Notes under the pieces: model-generated
Told to the model about the DNA's origin: nothing
Databases searched by the model: none
What the model saw: only the letters and a program-made list of their open reading frames with translations
In this document: positions 7,429-14,250 of the stretch, in pieces
Layout: the number at the start of each line of letters is the position of its first letter
How positions within the stretch are numbered: the stretch's first letter is position 1
Translations under genes and position numbers: made by a program
DNA from: JBBRLA01 sp038231615
GTDB taxonomy: Bacteria; Myxococcota_A; Polyangia; Palsa-1104; JAEUJZ01
NCBI GenBank assembly: GCA_038231615.1
Contig: JBBRLA010000143.1
Location: forward strand, 1 to 14,488
Direction: 5' to 3'
DNA length: 14,488 bases

Positions 7429-8876
7429 TGGGCGGCGCTCCTCTCGGAGCAAACCCGCTGCCGGCGCCGCAGCCTGGCCCAAAGACCAGCCCAAAGACCA
7501 GCAAAGAGCAGCATGCCAAAGGCAGCGGTGACCGAGGTCGCCCGGCCCGCGGCCCCGACTGCCGAAGCGGAGCAGCCGCCAGCCAGGGAGTCGCCCTTGG
7601 CGCCGAGGGTCACCTCATATACCGAGGCGCGGGGCCAGTCGGGGTTCACCGAGTCGGCGAAGACCTCCTCGGCGCTGACCTTGAGCACGTACCGGCCCGG
7701 CACGTCGGGGGTGAACGTGGCGATGCGATCGGCTTGATAGTGCATCTCCCAAAGAGTAGAGAAGGCCATCGCGCCCTGGGGGTTGTCCACGACCGCCTGG
7801 CTGCCGTCGGGGCGGCTGGCTACGGTCCAGGTGTAGCGCACGGCGATGTTCTGGCGGTTGGTGAAGAGGCGCAGGCGGACGGGGCGGCCGGTCACCGGGT
7901 CGTCCTCGGCCACCACCTTGCCCTGGGGATCAAGGAAAGGCAGCGTCGGCGAGTAGACCTGGAAGGTGTTGGTCGGGTCGAGGCAGGCGCCCTTGTCCTG
8001 GCGCTGGATGACGAAGCAGTACTTGTGATCGCACGCGTCGCCGACCCCGTCATTGTCGGCGTCCTTCTGGTCCTTGTTGGCCACCATCGGGCAGTTGTCG
8101 ATGTTGTTGGCCAGGCCGTCATAGTCGATGTCGGTATTGCAGGCGTCGCCGCGGTTGTCGGTACCGCGGACGGGCAGGGTGCGCTTCTGGTCGGGGTTAT
8201 AGACACCCGGGCAGTTGTCCTTGGCGTTGTCGATGCCGTCCTTGTCGGCATCGTAGTCGCAGGCCTGGCCGGCGAAGCCGTCGGTCTTCTGATCGGGGTT
8301 GTAGATGAGCGGGCAGTTGTCGATCGCGTTGGGCACGCCGTCCCCGTCCATGTCCGGGTTGCAAACATCGCCCAGGTTCTTGCCGCTGTGGGTGTCGTGC
8401 ATCTCCTGACCCGGGTTGGGCACCAGCGGGCAGTTGTCCTTGGCGTTGGGGATGCCATCGCTGTCGGCGTCCGGGTCGCAAACATCGCCCAGGCCGTTGC
8501 CGTTCACGTCGGACTGATCGTAGTTCGCCACCTGCGGGCAGTTGTCGCAAGCGTCGCCGCGCCCGTCTCCATCCGAGTCGAGCTGGTCGTGGTTCTTGGT
8601 GTACGGGCAGTTGTCAATGGTGTCGGGCACGCCGTCCGCGTCGAAGTCGTCGGTGTGCTGGTAGGTCTTTCCATCGTCGGTGTTGTTCACCAGAACGCTG
8701 CCCCCGCCGCAACCGCAACCGCCACCGCCCGACTGGCGCGGAGTGCCACACCAGCCGGTTGAGCACTCGTCATTCGGCGGGGGGTCGGCATAGCTGCTGC
8801 TGGCCGAGCCGGCCAGGCAAAGGAGCGTCGCAGCGAAAAGACCCAAGGTGTACCTGGCATGACTGAGTACCGTCAT
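7425..8876 (-). CDS. TSP3-repeat surface protein with PKD-like domain and MYXO-CTERM-like anchor
   Basis: The protein is 483 residues from ATG 8876, chosen because GGAGG lies ten bases upstream. An in-frame ATG at 8903 lacks a clear ribosome site. A type I signal peptide ends near SSSYA/DPPP. A Gly/Cys-rich segment (about 41-61) precedes TSP3 repeats at about 77-283, with six DNCP-type cysteine motifs alternating with ACD/VCD/VCN, as in thrombospondin type 3 calcium wires. Residues about 290-430 contain a PKD-like fold signature (RYTWTVASRPDGSQ ... IATFTPDVPGRYVLKVSA). The end is tripartite: GGCSA, a hydrophobic helix (GMLLFAGLWAGLW) and RLRRRQR, followed by a short tail. This resembles MYXO-CTERM, the signal cleaved by myxosortases for surface attachment. 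It is the first gene of the leftward operon and is coupled by GTGA to the next. Likely role: a calcium-stiffened cell-surface stalk. Confidence 0.92.
   Translation of the reverse strand: MTVLSHARYTLGLFAATLLCLAGSASSSYADPPPNDECSTGWCGTPRQSGGGGCGCGGGSVLVNNTDDGKTYQHTDDFDADGVPDTIDNCPYTKNHDQLDSDGDGRGDACDNCPQVANYDQSDVNGNGLGDVCDPDADSDGIPNAKDNCPLVPNPGQEMHDTHSGKNLGDVCNPDMDGDGVPNAIDNCPLIYNPDQKTDGFAGQACDYDADKDGIDNAKDNCPGVYNPDQKRTLPVRGTDNRGDACNTDIDYDGLANNIDNCPMVANKDQKDADNDGVGDACDHKYCFVIQRQDKGACLDPTNTFQVYSPTLPFLDPQGKVVAEDDPVTGRPVRLRLFTNRQNIAVRYTWTVASRPDGSQAVVDNPQGAMAFSTLWEMHYQADRIATFTPDVPGRYVLKVSAEEVFADSVNPDWPRASVYEVTLGAKGDSLAGGCSASAVGAAGRATSVTAAFGMLLFAGLWAGLWARLRRRQRVCSERSAAQ
7437..7450 (-). promoter_or_regulatory. 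GNRA-capped hairpin enclosing the ribosome site of vWA paralog 2
   Basis: On the minus strand GCTCC-GAGA-GGAGC forms a five-bp stem closed by a GAGA (GNRA) tetraloop. Its 3' arm contains the GGAG ribosome site for GTG 7428. The hairpin lies in the last codons of the upstream TSP3 gene, so ribosomes finishing that gene would open it. This suggests strict translational coupling, inferred from sequence only. Confidence 0.4.
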
Positions 8877-8886
8877 GATGATGATT

Positions 8887-8891
8887 CCTCC
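8887..8891 (-). promoter_or_regulatory. Ribosome binding site deciding the TSP3 gene start
   Basis: GGAGG on the minus strand lies ten bases upstream of ATG 8876. The alternative ATG at 8903 would place this motif inside the coding region. Confidence 0.6.
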
Positions 8892-8919
8892 GTTCTTGGC
8901 CATGGTACAAGCCAGAACC

Positions 8920-8941
8920 GGGCCAATGAAGGGCCCTTTTT
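8920..8941 (+). other. Stem-loop followed by a T5 run
   Basis: GGGCC and GGCCC (8920-8924 and 8932-8936) enclose a seven-base loop and are followed on the plus strand by TTTTT. Read rightward it looks like a short intrinsic terminator, yet no rightward gene ends here. It could block stray rightward transcription, or act as a leader hairpin in the leftward transcript. The stem is only five bp. Confidence 0.25.
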
Positions 8942-8999
8942 CAAAGTATGGGAATGCTTCATTTTATATTCCACACAGAAGGCATCTTCGCCTGTCGAT

Positions 9000-9017
9000 T
9001 GGGGGAGGCTGCCCCCA
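9000..9017. other. Inverted repeat in the divergent region
   Basis: TGGGGG and CCCCCA flank a six-base loop (AGGCTG), giving a six-bp, mostly G:C stem. It lies in the leader or promoter zone of both operons. It may be an operator or a leader structure; nothing in the sequence decides which. Confidence 0.25.
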
Positions 9018-9103
9018 GGACCAGGCACCCAGAGGGGCTTCCAGCCACCTCATGCGCCAGTGCCTACGTCTTCTGATCGAACGCAAACTCATATCTTGGC
9101 AGG

Positions 9104-11491
9104 GTGAACCTGACTACCTTTCAGCATCCAGAGACAATGAGATCATTGAGACCAAAAAGGCTTGACCTGCCTTGCAGTGGAAGTGAAAATGCGAAGCATC
9201 GTGAGGTATTTATTCTGACGCTTGCGGGAGTACGTACGGGGCATCCTACAGGGAACCCCGGCCGCATCAAGTCGATCTGCAGAGGATGGATCACCGCGGC
9301 CCTTCGCGCTTCGCGCTTGACCCACGGCCTTGCGTGCATGGCGTTGATCTGGACAATGGCCGCCTGCAGCGACTCGCAGCTCTACCGTGGAACGGGTGTT
9401 GGCTTCCAGAATGACCGCCTGGCTTTGTCGGGCCACTTCTGCTCCGTCGATCCGGCACAGCAGCGCTTTCCGGTCAAGGTCCTCTTCTTGGTCGACACCA
9501 GCTCTATCTTGCAAGGGCTCGATCCAGACTATAACTACGCCCGCGCCGTCGATGAGGTAATCCAGCAGTTCATCAACTCGCCCAAGGGCAACTATACTTT
9601 CGGCATCATCGGATATGGTGGGCGGGCGCGGCTCCTCTCCGGCGGCACGGACGGCATTGCCTTCAGCAGGCAGCCGGCGCTGCTACAAAACGCGATCCAG
9701 CTTCTCCGCTTGCCGGAACCTTGCGTGGGGACTCGATGCCGCGACATGCAGGGTGCGCTCAGCCTGGCGGCCAGCCTCATCTCGGGTGATTTGCTGGCAG
9801 CCTCGACGGGCGAGGTGGCGCGTACGCGCTACGCGATCGTTCACTTTGCCGCCGGCCCTCCCGTCCCACGGGTCTTCAAGTGCCAGTGCGACATGGCCGG
9901 CGATCCGATGTGCAAGACGCCGGACAAGGGCTGCGAGCAAAGCATCTATGTCGATCAGCTCAATGCGCTGACCGACCAAGTCCGGCTGCGCGGGGCGCCC
10001 GAACTGCGCTACCATACCTTTTACTTGCGCGACGTGAAAGCGAACCTGCTGACCGAGAACCAGGACACCATCGAACTCCTGCAAAAGCTTTCCGCGGCAG
10101 GCAATGGCGCCTTCGACTGCCGCACGGCGCAGAACCTGCCGGATTGCAGCAAGTCCCCAGATCCGGCCACGTGCAACCGCCAGGCGATGCTTTGTCCCTT
10201 CGGCGTGACCACTCTCCTCGGGTTTTCCCTGGACTCCACACAGCGCCCGTTTTTGATCAAAAAGCTTGTGGTGGCCAACCTGAACACCCTGGCCACTGCC
10301 GCGGGACCGGTCTTGGACAGCGATCAGGACGGCCTCTCTGACGATCAGGAAATGCAGTTTGGCACCCGTCCCGACCTGGCTGATACCGACGGTGACGGCA
10401 TCGGGGATCTGGTCGAGATCCGTCTGGGTCTCGACCCCCTTACCCCAAACCCTCCCCCGGGCGCGTGCTTCGGCATCGACTTCTCGCAGGTCGCCACGCA
10501 ACCGCTGGCGGACAGCGATGGCGATCTCTTGAACGACTGCGAGGAGCGCCTTCTCGGCACCGATCCCAACCTCGCCGACACCGATGGCGACGGCCTGCCA
10601 GATGGGCTGGAGTTTCGCGCCGGGACCAATTACGCACTCTCCGACTACCTGCTGCCTCCCTACGACCACGACGGCATCGCCAACGGCGACGAGGTCCGGC
10701 AGCACACCGCGCCAACGGAAGACGATACCGCCGATGCACTGGGCCGTGCCTACTACTACGAGGAGCAGGACGAGGGCGTCAAGGACTTGCCCTACGCCAG
10801 CCAACCCATGGCGATCACCGGTGTGAGCATTCTGGACGTCTCCGCGGGGGCGACGCCCGGTGGCGGCAGTCTCCGCTTCCTGGCAGGTCCGTTGAATTGC
10901 GACATGACTTTCCCGGGGCCCCGATCTGCCAGTCAGGACGCCGACTACAAGGCCTGCCAGAGTTGCCCGGAGTGCTCCGCCCTCGCCTGGAAAGACCCCG
11001 GCGACTGCGATTTCGGCCCGGCAGTTCTCGTGAGTCCGAAGGCCATCCGGCAGCGCGGCGGATTGTCGCTGACGCTGGAATCGCATTCGGTGAATGGGCA
11101 ATGCACCCTGGCGGGCCAGCCAATGCCACCTTCGATGAGCGACTTCCGGCTGATCGTCCGCATCGAGAACCCCGATATCCTACGCCGAACCAGCGTTGAT
11201 GAGACCACCGTCATCGGGACGGCGCTGCGCGCCTGTGAAAGCTACCAGGTCCGCAACATCAGCCTGCTCACGTCCCTGCCTGACCAGACCCCAGGCAGGC
11301 AGACCACCAAGAACGGGATCAACAACGTCTATGTTTTCTTTGGTCAAGGACCCGATGGGCAGCTCACCGCACCTGGGATCTTCAGCACAGCGCTCATCCA
11401 GGTGCGCTACGCGCCCCCCGCCAAGCGCGAGCCGGCGGACCCGGATCTGCTCCTGCAACAGGGTGACTTCGTGGTGCAAGGTGGCCCGTAA
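9104..11491 (+). CDS. vWA-TSP3 lipoprotein, paralog 3, with degenerate MIDAS
   Basis: Coordinates give the longest frame (GTG 9104, 795 residues). Third positions become G/C-rich only from about 9250, so TTG 9317, giving MTHGLACMALIWTMAAC, is a serious alternative; ATG 9137 is another. Numbering follows 9104. The lipobox is MAAC (Cys88), and the mature start CSDSQL matches the two leftward vWA paralogs. The vWA-like domain (about 120-390) aligns with them, but its metal site is degraded: DTSSI at 131-135 instead of DxSxS, Arg213 in place of the MIDAS Thr, and AAG instead of SDG near 250. TSP3-type repeats follow at about 405-535 (DSDQDGLSDDQE, DTDGDGIGDLVE, DSDGDLLNDCEE, DTDGDGLPDGLE), with Cys455/Cys479. 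An inserted segment at about 565-700, partly Cys-rich, precedes the shared C-terminal domain (711-795, ISLLTSLPDQ ... NNVYVFFGQGP). Probably a metal-independent structural partner. It overlaps the next gene by 11 bp. Confidence 0.88.
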   Translation: MNLTTFQHPETMRSLRPKRLDLPCSGSENAKHREVFILTLAGVRTGHPTGNPGRIKSICRGWITAALRASRLTHGLACMALIWTMAACSDSQLYRGTGVGFQNDRLALSGHFCSVDPAQQRFPVKVLFLVDTSSILQGLDPDYNYARAVDEVIQQFINSPKGNYTFGIIGYGGRARLLSGGTDGIAFSRQPALLQNAIQLLRLPEPCVGTRCRDMQGALSLAASLISGDLLAASTGEVARTRYAIVHFAAGPPVPRVFKCQCDMAGDPMCKTPDKGCEQSIYVDQLNALTDQVRLRGAPELRYHTFYLRDVKANLLTENQDTIELLQKLSAAGNGAFDCRTAQNLPDCSKSPDPATCNRQAMLCPFGVTTLLGFSLDSTQRPFLIKKLVVANLNTLATAAGPVLDSDQDGLSDDQEMQFGTRPDLADTDGDGIGDLVEIRLGLDPLTPNPPPGACFGIDFSQVATQPLADSDGDLLNDCEERLLGTDPNLADTDGDGLPDGLEFRAGTNYALSDYLLPPYDHDGIANGDEVRQHTAPTEDDTADALGRAYYYEEQDEGVKDLPYASQPMAITGVSILDVSAGATPGGGSLRFLAGPLNCDMTFPGPRSASQDADYKACQSCPECSALAWKDPGDCDFGPAVLVSPKAIRQRGGLSLTLESHSVNGQCTLAGQPMPPSMSDFRLIVRIENPDILRRTSVDETTVIGTALRACESYQVRNISLLTSLPDQTPGRQTTKNGINNVYVFFGQGPDGQLTAPGIFSTALIQVRYAPPAKREPADPDLLLQQGDFVVQGGP
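9162..9190 (+). promoter_or_regulatory. Candidate sigma-70-type promoter for the rightward operon
   Basis: TTGACC at 9162-9167 is separated by exactly 17 bases from GAAAAT at 9185-9190, matching five and four of six consensus bases. It lies in the AT-richer part of the longest reading frame of the next gene, where codon use is unlike coding sequence. It would fit a translation start further downstream, such as TTG 9317. Myxobacterial promoters often deviate from the consensus. Confidence 0.3.
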
Positions 11492-11972
11492 GATCGCGCT
11501 GATCCTCGTGCTGATCCTGCTGCTGCCGCAGACACCGGTCGTCCATGGGCAGCGCAAACCGGCGGCCGGGAAGTCCAAGAAGGTGACGCGGCCGGGCAAG
11601 GCTCGCCCGTCGGCCAGGGCACATCCACCCAGCGCCACCCAGCTTCCCGCCCCGGTACCAGCGCCAGCGGCGGTGCGCCCATTGGAAGAAGTGAAGCCGC
11701 CGGCGAAGGCCGAGGACGATCGCGAACTGAAACGCGGTGAGCGGGTCGAGTTCGACGGCCGCCTTATCGAGGGTCAGACTGCCGCGGCAGGGGCCATCTA
11801 CCTCTTCGAGCGCCTGCCCAGCGAGCTGCGTAGCATGGTCCTGGAACGACAGGGCTACCGCCGGGAAGAACTCGAGACCCTGTACCCCAACGGGACTCCT
11901 CCGAGCGAGCGACGGCCCATGGGCCCACCTGGCCCGGGTGCTGCTTCCGGCGAAAAGGCATCAGGTCGATGA
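11481..11972 (+). CDS. Small exported protein in the F position of a glt/nfs-like cluster
   Basis: GTG 11481 overlaps the end of the vWA gene by 11 bp and gives 163 residues. The ribosome site is weak, so coupled translation is likely. A signal sequence (MARKIALILVLILLLPQTP) ends near VVHG/Q; it could also remain as a membrane anchor. A basic then Pro/Ala-rich linker (about 25-85) leads to a compact folded segment at about 86-145: RGERVEFDGRLIEGQ, then AIYLFERLPSELRSMV and GYRREELETLYPN. The tail is Pro/Gly-rich. I do not recognise a named family. It stands directly before the FHA/TM/AgmX gene (16-bp gap) and a beta-barrel gene. That is the position of the small GltF/NfsF proteins in Myxococcus clusters, so a periplasmic accessory role is inferred from position only. 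Confidence 0.82.
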   Translation: MARKIALILVLILLLPQTPVVHGQRKPAAGKSKKVTRPGKARPSARAHPPSATQLPAPVPAPAAVRPLEEVKPPAKAEDDRELKRGERVEFDGRLIEGQTAAAGAIYLFERLPSELRSMVLERQGYRREELETLYPNGTPPSERRPMGPPGPGAASGEKASGR

Positions 11973-11988
11973 AGGCGGCGAGCACTTC

Positions 11989-14250
11989 ATGACCGTCCTG
12001 GAGATCTTCCTCTTCCGCGGCGAGCAGTTGCTGGGCTCACGGGTTTACTCCGAGTCGAACATCACCATCGGCCGGGGAAGCACAAACTTGCTCACGCTGG
12101 ATGACCGCCAGGTCTCGCGCCTGCACGCCACCATCGTGGTCGATGGGGCTCGCTTGATGATCCGGGATGAGGGCAGCCAGATCGGGACGTTCCTCAACGG
12201 CGAACGCATCAAGGAAAGTACCTTCCGTGAGACCGACTCGCTGACCATTGGTACCTTTCGCCTCAAGATTGCCCGGCGCTCAATGCGCTCGTCTCTCGAT
12301 TTCCACGACGACGAACCCACCGAGGCAGGGCAGCGACGGCTTCTGGCGCAACAGGAAGCGGTGCCGAGTGTCCCGGCCCCTCCACCCGTCCAGGTCGCGC
12401 CCTCGGTTTTGGCCGCACTTCCAGTCCCGGCCGGCGCCGCCCCGCCCTCGCCACTCGGCGAGACGACTGCGCTCATTAACATCGACCCAGCCCCTCCTCC
12501 CTCTGTCGTTGTCCCATCGGCGCACCGGACGGCTGCGGATTCTCCCCGCGAAGAGCTGATCGCCGGACTCGAAGACCAGTCTCAGATTTACCTCTTGCTT
12601 CCGTCCGGGTCCCCTGCCGGCGCCATCCCCAGGGCGGCATCCGGGTCGGCCGCCTCCGGCCCGGCGCCGACGCCTGCGCCAGCCGCGAACAGACTGGAAA
12701 CCGAGTTCGCCGAATTCGTCGATGACGCTGCCACCATCCATCGGTCAGGAGGTCCCCCGGCCCAGGTGCCGCCGGCCGGGGCGCCCGCCTCCTTGCCTAC
12801 CATGCGCATCCCCGTACTGGACATCGAGAGCGCAAGACCAGCTGATGCCGTGAGGGTCGCCGCCTGGGACGAAGCCGAGGACGACGACGACGACGCATTT
12901 GAGCCGAGCTTCTCCCTTTTGGACCTCCTGGACAAGGACCCGGTGACCCAGGAGGGCGCCACCCTGCTCCAGCTCGAGATCATCCATCACCGTGAGGGGC
13001 GCATCATCAATGTGCACCAGATCTCCAGCAAGACCAACTTCCCGAACACTGGCCGCCGTCTGGTCCGCTTTGAAGGAGACAGCCGCGCCCAGCTCGCCGT
13101 CACCGAGGAGGTCAGCGGCATCGTCTACCTGAACAGCCGGGCCATCCCCCTGGAAGAGATCCGCCGCGGTGCCAGGGACCGCAAGGGAGTGGCCCTCCTG
13201 GAGATGCGCGAGGGCGATCAGGCCGCCGTCGTCCTCACCAGGCCCGCATCTGCCGCGACCCAGATCCTGGCCAACGAGTACCACATCCGCTTCGTTCGCG
13301 TGCCCGATATCCGCCTGCGAAAAGCCGAGCAACTCTCGGTCCGCCTGTTCTCCACCGCGTCCGGCTATGGCTGGCTCTTCGGGGCCGTCGCCTTTCACAT
13401 GCTCATCCTTTTCGGGCTCTCGCTGCTGCCTTCTTCAGACCCGGAGGCCGCTGCCGAGGAGGCCCGCTTCGCCGAGGTCTCGATGAAGGCCATTCAGGTC
13501 GAACCGCCTCCCCCGGAGGTCAAGGCGCCCGAGCCGGAACCGGAGATCAAGCCTGAAGCACCCGCCCCTCAGCGGTTGCTCAAGCCGACCAAGATGATCC
13601 GCGCCCGAAGCCGCGCCGCGCCTCGGCCCACGGGTGCCCAAAATGCGCTGGCGGCCCTCGATATGCTGAAGCCGGCGGACACTGCCTCGCCTCTCAAGGA
13701 CGCGGTCTCCAACATCAGCGCGGTTTCGGTCCCCGCCGACGCGCGCTCCCGCTTCAAGGTCGGTGGCGCCATCGGCAAGCTGCCGCTGGGCGAGGTCCGG
13801 GTCAGCACCGCCGGCGTGGCCCGCGATGCCACCAGTTCCAGCCGGGAACTGCTCAGCAAGGACAACGTCGGGGCCTTGAAGGGCGCAGGCGGCAGCGGCA
13901 ACGTCCGTGGCATCGTCAAGCAGACGCAGAACCAGCTTCAGGCGGCGGGTTCCGGCAGGCTTTCCCGAGCGCAGATCCAGAAGGTCATCAATGAGCACGT
14001 GGCGCAGGTCCAGGCGTGCTACGAGAGGAACCTTATGCGCGACCATTCCCTTTCCGGCAAGATCACCTTTGACTGGGTCATCGCACCCACCGGATCGGTC
14101 GCTTCCGTCCGGGTGCGCTCTTCAACCATGGCGGGTTCCTCCGTGTCCACCTGCATCTTGCAGGAGATTCGGGGCTGGATCTTCCCCACTCCCGAAGGGG
14201 GCTCCGTGGCGGTCACCTATCCATTCATCTTCAGCGCCCAAGGGTTCTGA
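11989..14250 (+). CDS. GltG/NfsG-like trans-envelope protein: FHA, TM, Pro-rich, AgmX/PglI C-terminal domain
   Basis: ATG 11989 gives 753 residues. The frame is open further upstream, but codons there overlap the previous gene and do not look coding. An FHA domain occupies about 1-100 (ITIGRG, SRLHA at 43-47, TFLNGERI). The Asn usual in the S-x-N-G-T loop is Ile65. A long Pro/Ala linker with an acidic run (EDDDDD) follows. A second cytosolic domain (about 322-455) starts LLQLEIIHHREGRIINVHQI. One transmembrane helix lies at about 460-482. Past it is a periplasmic Pro/Glu stretch of TonB type (VEPPPPEVKAPEPEPEIKPE). The last ~90 residues fit the AgmX/PglI C-terminal domain, with Cys677 (CYER) and Cys722 able to form a disulfide, ending YPFIFSAQGF. 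GltG in gliding and NfsG in spore-coat assembly share this plan, connecting an inner-membrane motor to outer-membrane partners. The next gene starts on its stop codon (TGATG). I leave the symbol open because GltG, NfsG and other paralogs cannot be told apart by eye. Confidence 0.92.
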   Translation: MTVLEIFLFRGEQLLGSRVYSESNITIGRGSTNLLTLDDRQVSRLHATIVVDGARLMIRDEGSQIGTFLNGERIKESTFRETDSLTIGTFRLKIARRSMRSSLDFHDDEPTEAGQRRLLAQQEAVPSVPAPPPVQVAPSVLAALPVPAGAAPPSPLGETTALINIDPAPPPSVVVPSAHRTAADSPREELIAGLEDQSQIYLLLPSGSPAGAIPRAASGSAASGPAPTPAPAANRLETEFAEFVDDAATIHRSGGPPAQVPPAGAPASLPTMRIPVLDIESARPADAVRVAAWDEAEDDDDDAFEPSFSLLDLLDKDPVTQEGATLLQLEIIHHREGRIINVHQISSKTNFPNTGRRLVRFEGDSRAQLAVTEEVSGIVYLNSRAIPLEEIRRGARDRKGVALLEMREGDQAAVVLTRPASAATQILANEYHIRFVRVPDIRLRKAEQLSVRLFSTASGYGWLFGAVAFHMLILFGLSLLPSSDPEAAAEEARFAEVSMKAIQVEPPPPEVKAPEPEPEIKPEAPAPQRLLKPTKMIRARSRAAPRPTGAQNALAALDMLKPADTASPLKDAVSNISAVSVPADARSRFKVGGAIGKLPLGEVRVSTAGVARDATSSSRELLSKDNVGALKGAGGSGNVRGIVKQTQNQLQAAGSGRLSRAQIQKVINEHVAQVQACYERNLMRDHSLSGKITFDWVIAPTGSVASVRVRSSTMAGSSVSTCILQEIRGWIFPTPEGGSVAVTYPFIFSAQGF

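Larger units (their letters stand above)
8877..9103. promoter_or_regulatory. Divergent control region between the two operons
   Basis: This stretch separates the leftward operon from the rightward one and is clearly richer in A/T than its surroundings. It holds an AT-rich core (cattttatattcc, about 8960-8972), flanked by the dyad GGAAT-N12-ATTCC (8951-8972). It also holds two stem-loops (8920-8936 and 9000-9017). I found no convincing -35/-10 pair for the leftward operon; on the minus strand TATAAA or TAAAAT within the core could be a -10, but no good -35 precedes it. If the rightward gene starts at 9317, the non-coding region extends to about 9316. Confidence 0.45.

Noticed and set aside
5053..7737. 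Rightward open frame of 894 codons
   Set aside because: Antisense shadow of the vWA paralogs and part of the TSP3 gene; it has a repetitive Val/Gly/Ala-rich translation and no ribosome site or domain.
8040..8660. Regularly spaced repeats that might suggest a CRISPR array
   Set aside because: They are degenerate, in frame and encode the TSP3 Asp/Cys motifs; there are no identical repeats with unique spacers.
7296..8762. Rightward open frame of 488 codons
   Set aside because: Antisense to the TSP3 repeats; its own repeats are mirror images of the Asp-rich repeats on the other strand.
8920..8941. Intrinsic terminator for a rightward gene
   Set aside because: No rightward coding sequence precedes it; it is kept only as a low-confidence stem-loop.
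9683..11101. Leftward open frame of 472 codons
   Set aside because: Antisense to vWA paralog 3, which has a lipobox, vWA alignment and TSP3 motifs in the forward frame.
11737..11988. Longer N-terminus for the GltG/NfsG-like protein (start at 11737)
   Set aside because: It overlaps the small exported protein, has a Ser/Arg-rich shadow translation, and the FHA domain begins right after ATG 11989.
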